DNA of 64,000 nucleotides, taken from contig NZ_JAPLET010000020.1 in assembly GCF_026391055.1 (NCBI RefSeq), positions 124,001 to 188,000 on the forward strand, in the 5' to 3' direction. This document shows, piece by piece, positions 60,423-64,000 of this stretch. The stretch comes from Spirosoma sp. (lineage in GTDB: Bacteria; Bacteroidota; Bacteroidia; Cytophagales; Spirosomataceae). The position numbers and the translations under genes were made by a program. The notes beneath the pieces are model-generated. The model worked only from the letters and a program-made list of their open reading frames with translations, was not told where the DNA came from and searched no databases. How positions within the stretch are numbered: position 1 is the first letter of the stretch; the number at the start of each line of letters is the position of its first letter.

Positions 60423-60713
60423 TTAGCGTGAAGACATGTGCTGGGTGATAACCGTCTGACCTGAGTGTGCAGTTGGCAACTGCTCCAACCGGCTGATTAG
60501 GCTATCTTTCTGCTGATTGGCTCGTTTGCATTCGGAGAGCTGTTGTTGCCAGGCTACGAGATCGACCGGATGGACAGTGTAGCCTAACTCGTCTTCGTAA
60601 AGACTTAGCTGATGGCTTTGCTCATAAAGCAAAAAGCCATTAAACCCCAGAGAAAGAGCCAGAGCCAGTCCAAAACCGTAGAGCAAAATCGAGGGAAAAT
60701 TTCGGCGTTGCAT
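60423..60713 (-). CDS. Small membrane-anchored protein at the head of the efflux operon
   Basis: A 96-residue protein of unknown family. One N-terminal membrane helix (ILLYGFGLALALSLGFNGFL) is followed by a helical, probably coiled-coil, exterior segment (LVAWQQQLSECKRANQQKDS) and a short tail. I set the start at the ATG at 60713; a longer frame from 60758 would run into the predicted promoter region. It lies 55 bp upstream of the adaptor gene and is presumably co-transcribed. It may modulate or scaffold the pump, which is an inference from position only. Confidence 0.65.
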   Translation of the reverse strand: MQRRNFPSILLYGFGLALALSLGFNGFLLYEQSHQLSLYEDELGYTVHPVDLVAWQQQLSECKRANQQKDSLISRLEQLPTAHSGQTVITQHMSSR

Positions 60714-60738
60714 AACTTGTGTCCTTGTTACTTCGACA

Positions 60739-60746
60739 CAAATCAA
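60739..60746 (-). promoter_or_regulatory. Candidate -7 box of the efflux operon
   Basis: Reads TTGATTTG on the minus strand, one mismatch from TAnnTTTG, 26 bp before the ATG of the 96-residue gene. It stands 17 bp after the TTCTAAT-type repeats. Confidence 0.35.
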
Positions 60747-60763
60747 GCCCGGCAACATTAAAA

Positions 60764-60785
60764 CGGTATGAGAAAGAAATTAGAA
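60764..60785 (-). promoter_or_regulatory. Direct repeats, candidate response-regulator site (efflux operon)
   Basis: On the minus strand TTCTAATTTCT is followed directly by TTCTCATACCG, an 11-bp period like that of OmpR/PhoB-family sites. The same word occurs at 63340-63372 upstream of the exported small protein. Confidence 0.45.
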
Positions 60786-61080
60786 CACATTAAAAATGTC
60801 CAATAGCATATTAATGTTTATTTTTATTGTTGTATCTAGATGGCTGTATTGCAGCAAGTTAACCGTGATTTTGTGAAGTTATTAATTATTAATACTACTG
60901 GTCTTTATTGAAAAAGTTTTATTTTATGTTCTTAAGAGCCAAATTTAAAAGAGATTAAAATTAATGCTTCTCCTCATCTCAAAAGGATAGATGGGCTGTT
61001 TTAGGAATGTCGGGCTTAAGAACCTGACAACACCAGGAAGCCCTCACTAGTACACAGAATAGTAAACAAGGCCGAATAAC

Positions 61081-62436
61081 TTACACCTGACCAGGCAGGG
61101 TAATGGTAACGGTCGTTCCCTCATTCACTTGGGAGGTAATTTGAAGAGAACCCTGATGTAAATCAATAATTTTCTGCGTTACCGCCAGACCAATGCCATA
61201 GCCGGGGACACCTTCTACATTTTCGCCCCGGTAAAGCGGATCAAGAATGTGAGCCGCATCTACTTCGGAGATGCCCCGGCCGCGGTCGGTTATGGTTATT
61301 GTGATTTGGTCTTCCTTAGCCTGAAGTTCGACAGTAACCGCTTCGCCGGAGTATTTGCAGGCGTTATCAAGCACGTTCAAAAAAGCCGTTGTCAGCAAGG
61401 TGGCGCTGCCTTTTACCGTGAACACGGCTTCATCGCCGGTCATAAATTGAAGGGGCAGACTCCGGCCCGGATACTTGGTCTGGACTTGCCCAACAGCGGT
61501 GAGCAGACAATCGTCCACCTGAACGGCCGTCAGCGCAACGGTTCCATCGGTAACTTTGGCCAGACCCAGCAGGCCATTCGTCAGGGCAATTACTTTTTTC
61601 AGTTCTTCAACGGCAATTACCATACTGTCGCGCCAGTCGGCCGGGTTCTGATCGTAGCGAATGGACGTTTCAAGGGTGCCCAGGGTATTGGTGAGGGGGG
61701 TTCGCAGTTCGTGGGAAGCATGAGCCACAAAGCTGCGCTGCGAAACAAAGGCATCTTCTAGCCGAAAAAGCATCTGGTTGAAGGTCATGGCGAGTTGAGC
61801 GATTTCGTCCCGACGATTTCCTTCGTTCACCCGCTTATAAAGCTGTGTGGCGGTAATCTGCTCCACTTCATCGACAATCTGGGAAATGGGATTCAGCACC
61901 CGACCGGCAAAATACCAGCCCGCCAGCACAATCAATGTGAAACCAAACAGATTAGCCAACAGCATAATTTGTTGAAGCGTACCCAGTTTGGCAAAGCCGA
62001 TTCGGTCATAGCCGGAAGCAAAAATGTAGAACAGTTGCCCCCGGTCCCGATACGCCATCAGGATGGATTCGAGGTGGCCGCTTCTGAACTCAACCAGTGG
62101 GTCGGAAGAGAGGAGAGGTATCTTTTCTTTATAATACTCGGACTCTTTTAAGGTTCGATTGGTAAATACTAGATTGTGTCGGTTATCGTAAATACTGATC
62201 TGCTCCTCTACAATGGTGAGTAGGTCGGTACGAACCATATTCTTAAAAAAATCATCGTGCAAATGCCGTCGGGAGATCAGCACCCGTCCGGCCACGCGGG
62301 CCTTAGATTCCAGCCGACTATAAAACTCTTCCTGCCTGTACAACGAGTAGAAGTACCACACCAGCAGCGACAACGTAAGCTGAATAGCCGTTGCCAGCAA
62401 CGTAAAAATGATGGTCAGGCGGTTCCGAATGAGCAT
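61081..62436 (-). CDS. Sensor histidine kinase
   Basis: A 451-residue membrane kinase. The first helix lies near residues 8-28 and the second near 155-175 (LANLFGFTLIVLAGWYF), flanking a periplasmic sensor of about 120 residues. A HAMP domain follows (GRVLNPISQIVDEV). The dimerisation domain carries FVAHASHELRTPLTN with the phosphoacceptor His. The ATPase domain shows LDNACKYSG (N box), DRGRGISEVD (G1) and GYGIGLAVTQKII (G2). All catalytic elements are present. It is downstream of the response regulator gene, separated by a heptamer repeat array, and upstream of the efflux operon, which suggests envelope or drug stress sensing. Confidence 0.93.
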   Translation of the reverse strand: MLIRNRLTIIFTLLATAIQLTLSLLVWYFYSLYRQEEFYSRLESKARVAGRVLISRRHLHDDFFKNMVRTDLLTIVEEQISIYDNRHNLVFTNRTLKESEYYKEKIPLLSSDPLVEFRSGHLESILMAYRDRGQLFYIFASGYDRIGFAKLGTLQQIMLLANLFGFTLIVLAGWYFAGRVLNPISQIVDEVEQITATQLYKRVNEGNRRDEIAQLAMTFNQMLFRLEDAFVSQRSFVAHASHELRTPLTNTLGTLETSIRYDQNPADWRDSMVIAVEELKKVIALTNGLLGLAKVTDGTVALTAVQVDDCLLTAVGQVQTKYPGRSLPLQFMTGDEAVFTVKGSATLLTTAFLNVLDNACKYSGEAVTVELQAKEDQITITITDRGRGISEVDAAHILDPLYRGENVEGVPGYGIGLAVTQKIIDLHQGSLQITSQVNEGTTVTITLPGQV

Positions 62437-62451
62437 AACGCTGGTTAATAG

Positions 62452-62586
62452 TTGTTGATTAATAGCTTATTCACTAATAAGTAGATACTTCTGAGGTTGG
62501 ACTGTTTTCATTAACCATTAACCATTAACCATTAACCATTAACCATTAACCATTAACCATTAACCATTAACCATTAACCATTAACT
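62452..62586. repeat. Heptamer tandem array (ATTAACC) with a degenerate inverted partner
   Basis: Ten perfect copies of ATTAACC run from 62510 to 62579, followed by ATTAACT to 62586, which overlaps the response-regulator stop codon. At 62452-62474 a degenerate GGTTAATAGTTGTTG... looks like the inverted partner, so the whole could form a stem-loop between the regulator and kinase genes. Confidence 0.9.
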
Positions 62587-63256
62587 AATCCTCCCGAAGA
62601 ACATAGCCCATACCTACGATGGTATGCAACAATTTGGGTGAAAAACCCTTGTCAATTTTTTTTCGTAAGTAGCTGACATACACATCAATAACGTTGCTGT
62701 TGTTGTCGAAGTTGAGGCTCCAGACGCGTTCGCTGATGTCGACCCGCGAAATGACTTTCCCTTTATTGAGCATCATATATTCTACCAGTGCGTATTCGCG
62801 GGTGGTCAGGTCGATACGTTTGCCGGCGCGGGTTACAGTCTTACTATCCAGGTTAAGTTCTAAATCGGCCAGTTGGAGCACCTGTTTAGGACGTGAGCCG
62901 ATCCGGCGGGTCAGGGCTCTAAGCCGTAAAAGCAGTTCCTGGAACTCAAAGGGTTTGGCGAGGTAATCGTCGGCCCCGGCGTTGAACCCGTCCGATTTGT
63001 CGGCCATGCTATCCAGCGCGGTGAGCATCAGCACGGGGACAGCCTCATTTTCTGACCGGATATGCCGACACAGATCAAAGCCATTCATGTGTGGAAGATT
63101 GACATCCAGAATAATAATATCATAAATGTCCCTGCGGAAGAGTGACAGGCCGGTACGTCCATCGTAGGCGACTTCAACTTCGTAGCCTTCGGCCGATATA
63201 CCTTTTCGGATAAAAGAAGCTAACCGCTCTTCGTCTTCAACTAAAAGGATTTTCAT
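62585..63256 (-). CDS. OmpR/PhoB-family response regulator
   Basis: A 223-residue two-domain regulator. The receiver shows ILLVEDEERLASF (acidic pair), IIILDVNLPHMNGFDL (phosphoacceptor Asp), MLTAL and LAKPFEF (Lys). The C-terminal winged helix shows VTRAGKRIDLTTREYALVEYM and NVIDVYVSYLRKKIDKG. I set the start at the ATG at 63256; the frame is open to 63301 but the extra residues are not receiver-like. The kinase gene follows on the same strand. TTCTAAT-type direct repeats in the upstream spacer are likely sites for it. Confidence 0.94.
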   Translation of the reverse strand: MKILLVEDEERLASFIRKGISAEGYEVEVAYDGRTGLSLFRRDIYDIIILDVNLPHMNGFDLCRHIRSENEAVPVLMLTALDSMADKSDGFNAGADDYLAKPFEFQELLLRLRALTRRIGSRPKQVLQLADLELNLDSKTVTRAGKRIDLTTREYALVEYMMLNKGKVISRVDISERVWSLNFDNNSNVIDVYVSYLRKKIDKGFSPKLLHTIVGMGYVLRED

Positions 63257-63339
63257 GAAAAAGTTTCTGGTTGAGTAGTATAGTGCACTCGTAGTTAACA
63301 ATCAACTCGAACTTCGCCTGTTTAGTTGGCGAACTGATT

Positions 63340-63380
63340 TTCTAATCCTGTTCTAATCTGGTTCTAACACCTGCCTAACG
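63340..63380 (+). promoter_or_regulatory. Direct repeats, candidate response-regulator site (63471 promoter)
   Basis: TTCTAATCCTG, TTCTAATCTGG and TTCTAACACCT follow each other with an exact 11-bp period; a fourth degenerate unit (GCCTAACGCGG) follows. This is the layout of tandem OmpR/PhoB-type sites. A -7-like box lies 17 bp after the third unit. Confidence 0.6.
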
Positions 63381-63389
63381 CGGGGTCTT

Positions 63390-63397
63390 CACCTTTG
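63390..63397 (+). promoter_or_regulatory. Candidate -7 box for the 63471 gene
   Basis: Reads CACCTTTG, one mismatch from TAnnTTTG, 73 bp before the ATG at 63471 and 17 bp after the third TTCTAA repeat. Confidence 0.45.
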
Positions 63398-63470
63398 TAA
63401 AGTCAACCAGGGAATGGATCGATAAAGTGCCAATTCAACCTGGTTGACCTAGCAAATAACAAGACAAACC

Positions 63471-63863
63471 ATGAAAACATATCTGTTTATCCTCGCTTTC
63501 GGCAGCAGTTTATTCTTTACTGCTTCGGCCCAGGATGATCGTAAACTACGTAACGACCATACCTACTCAACGCACAATTACAAGCACCCGAACAAGGCCG
63601 CAACGGCTCAGTCCTGGAAAGGGCAATCGGGAATTGTGGTTCAGGCGCCCGTTGTCAACCAGGGAATGATAGCCAACTACAAACAGCCGGTACCAGGTAG
63701 TAAGCCTGCTGGTGGCCTTACCTTACCGCATACACCGGTTATGGACGTAGCCGTACGGAATTATAAGGCCCAGCACAGCAATGTGATTCGGTCGAGTACG
63801 CAACCGGGTTCTATTGCCGTTGAACGGCTACCTGTTCAGCCAGTTACGGGCGGTAACCAATAA
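63471..63863 (+). CDS. Small exported protein of unknown function
   Basis: A 130-residue protein with a clear Sec signal peptide (MKTYLFILAFGSSLFFTASAQ) cut before about residue 21. The mature part is basic, rich in Asn, Gln, Tyr, Pro and Ala, and has no cysteine. It contains loosely repeated NYK segments (HNYKHPN, ANYKQPV, RNYKAQH). I do not recognise a family. It is divergent from the response regulator and follows TTCTAAT-type direct repeats, so it is likely a target of that system. It may be a periplasmic stress-induced protein or a surface component. Confidence 0.7.
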   Translation: MKTYLFILAFGSSLFFTASAQDDRKLRNDHTYSTHNYKHPNKAATAQSWKGQSGIVVQAPVVNQGMIANYKQPVPGSKPAGGLTLPHTPVMDVAVRNYKAQHSNVIRSSTQPGSIAVERLPVQPVTGGNQ

Positions 63864-63927
63864 GCAGGTGATCGGCATGTTTCTGCCGCCAGTGCCGGAG
63901 CTTGCTGCCTGGTTTACTTAATAAAGG

Positions 63928-63960
63928 ATCACGTCTGGCCGCTGAGCGGCCAGACGTGAT
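63928..63960 (+). terminator. Terminator after the small exported protein gene
   Basis: Perfect 15-bp arms (ATCACGTCTGGCCGC / GCGGCCAGACGTGAT) around a TGA loop, 65 bp after the stop, followed by TTATG. The T tract is weak, but the stem is very strong. No further gene is seen to the window end. Confidence 0.75.
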
Positions 63961-64000
63961 TTATGCTTAACACAAACCATTGCGTACCCCGTAGTCAAAT

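Larger units (their letters stand above)
60714..61080. other. Promoter region of the efflux operon
   Basis: A 367-bp AT-rich region without a gene. It contains two adjacent 11-bp direct repeats at 60764-60785 and a -7-like box at 60739-60746 on the minus strand. Confidence 0.55.

Noticed and set aside
62510..62579. Repeat array considered as a CRISPR or a telomeric end
   Set aside because: The units are contiguous heptamers without spacers, and the locus is inside a normal gene run, so neither applies.

Overview
The window looks like chromosomal DNA of a Bacteroidota bacterium, most likely a Cytophagales member close to Spirosoma. This placement is inferred from gene content, not from a search. 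It rests on a SusC/SusD pair, Bacteroidota-type GyrB, OMP/CarboxypepD-type receptors, a PP2C/FHA/kinase signalling operon, weak or absent Shine-Dalgarno sites, and several -7 boxes of the TAnnTTTG type. No rRNA, tRNA, CRISPR array or intact insertion sequence was seen.

Layout. 1-5.3 kb: housekeeping genes on the minus strand (5' part of polyphosphate kinase, gyrB, a small hypothetical gene, alanine dehydrogenase, tsaE). 5.5-12.6 kb: a SusD/SusC nutrient-uptake pair and a phosphoglucomutase. 13-16 kb: a DUF2975/HTH pair, then a decayed locus with a frameshifted outer-membrane receptor and a remnant of an AraC-type regulator. 16-20 kb: a polytopic membrane protein (candidate GT-C glycosyltransferase), a Tat-exported alpha/beta hydrolase and a galactose mutarotase.

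20.4-25.5 kb: a compact bacteriocin-type locus. It has a LuxR-like regulator and two double-glycine leader peptides, each predicted to mature to 43 residues with two cysteines. It also has three tiny membrane ORFs, a polytopic membrane protein, a membrane-anchored thioredoxin-like protein and a C39-peptidase ABC exporter. One of the two precursors and all three tiny ORFs were found by reading the sequence directly. 25.8-28.8 kb: a nucleotide-sugar epimerase and a Kup potassium transporter.

29.5-38.4 kb: an eight-gene plus-strand operon for a trans-envelope phospho-signalling system. It encodes two FHA/zinc-ribbon proteins, an acidic single-pass protein, a PP2C phosphatase, an exported caspase-like protease, a Ser/Thr kinase with TPRs, an exported TPR protein and a PKD/LamG lipoprotein. 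An ECF sigma factor with a TPR-bearing putative anti-sigma factor converges on its 3' end. This operon and the bacteriocin locus are the best candidates for poorly described systems.

40-54.5 kb: a second GT-C-like membrane protein, an Asp-box propeller protein, divergent mntH/mntR around a DtxR-type operator, an LptF/LptG-type permease, an EamA transporter, and a surface-glycan cluster (GT-C-like protein, three GT2 enzymes, MBOAT acyltransferase). 54.6-63.9 kb: an RND efflux operon, a two-component system, and a small exported protein divergent from it. Eleven-bp direct repeats of TTCTAAT type lie upstream of both the exported-protein gene and the efflux operon, suggesting one regulon.

A recurring oddity is a set of intergenic stem-loops whose arms are built from short low-complexity words (AGTAAGTC, GGAGTCAG, CACAGAG, TTAACCA). 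At least eight occur in this window.
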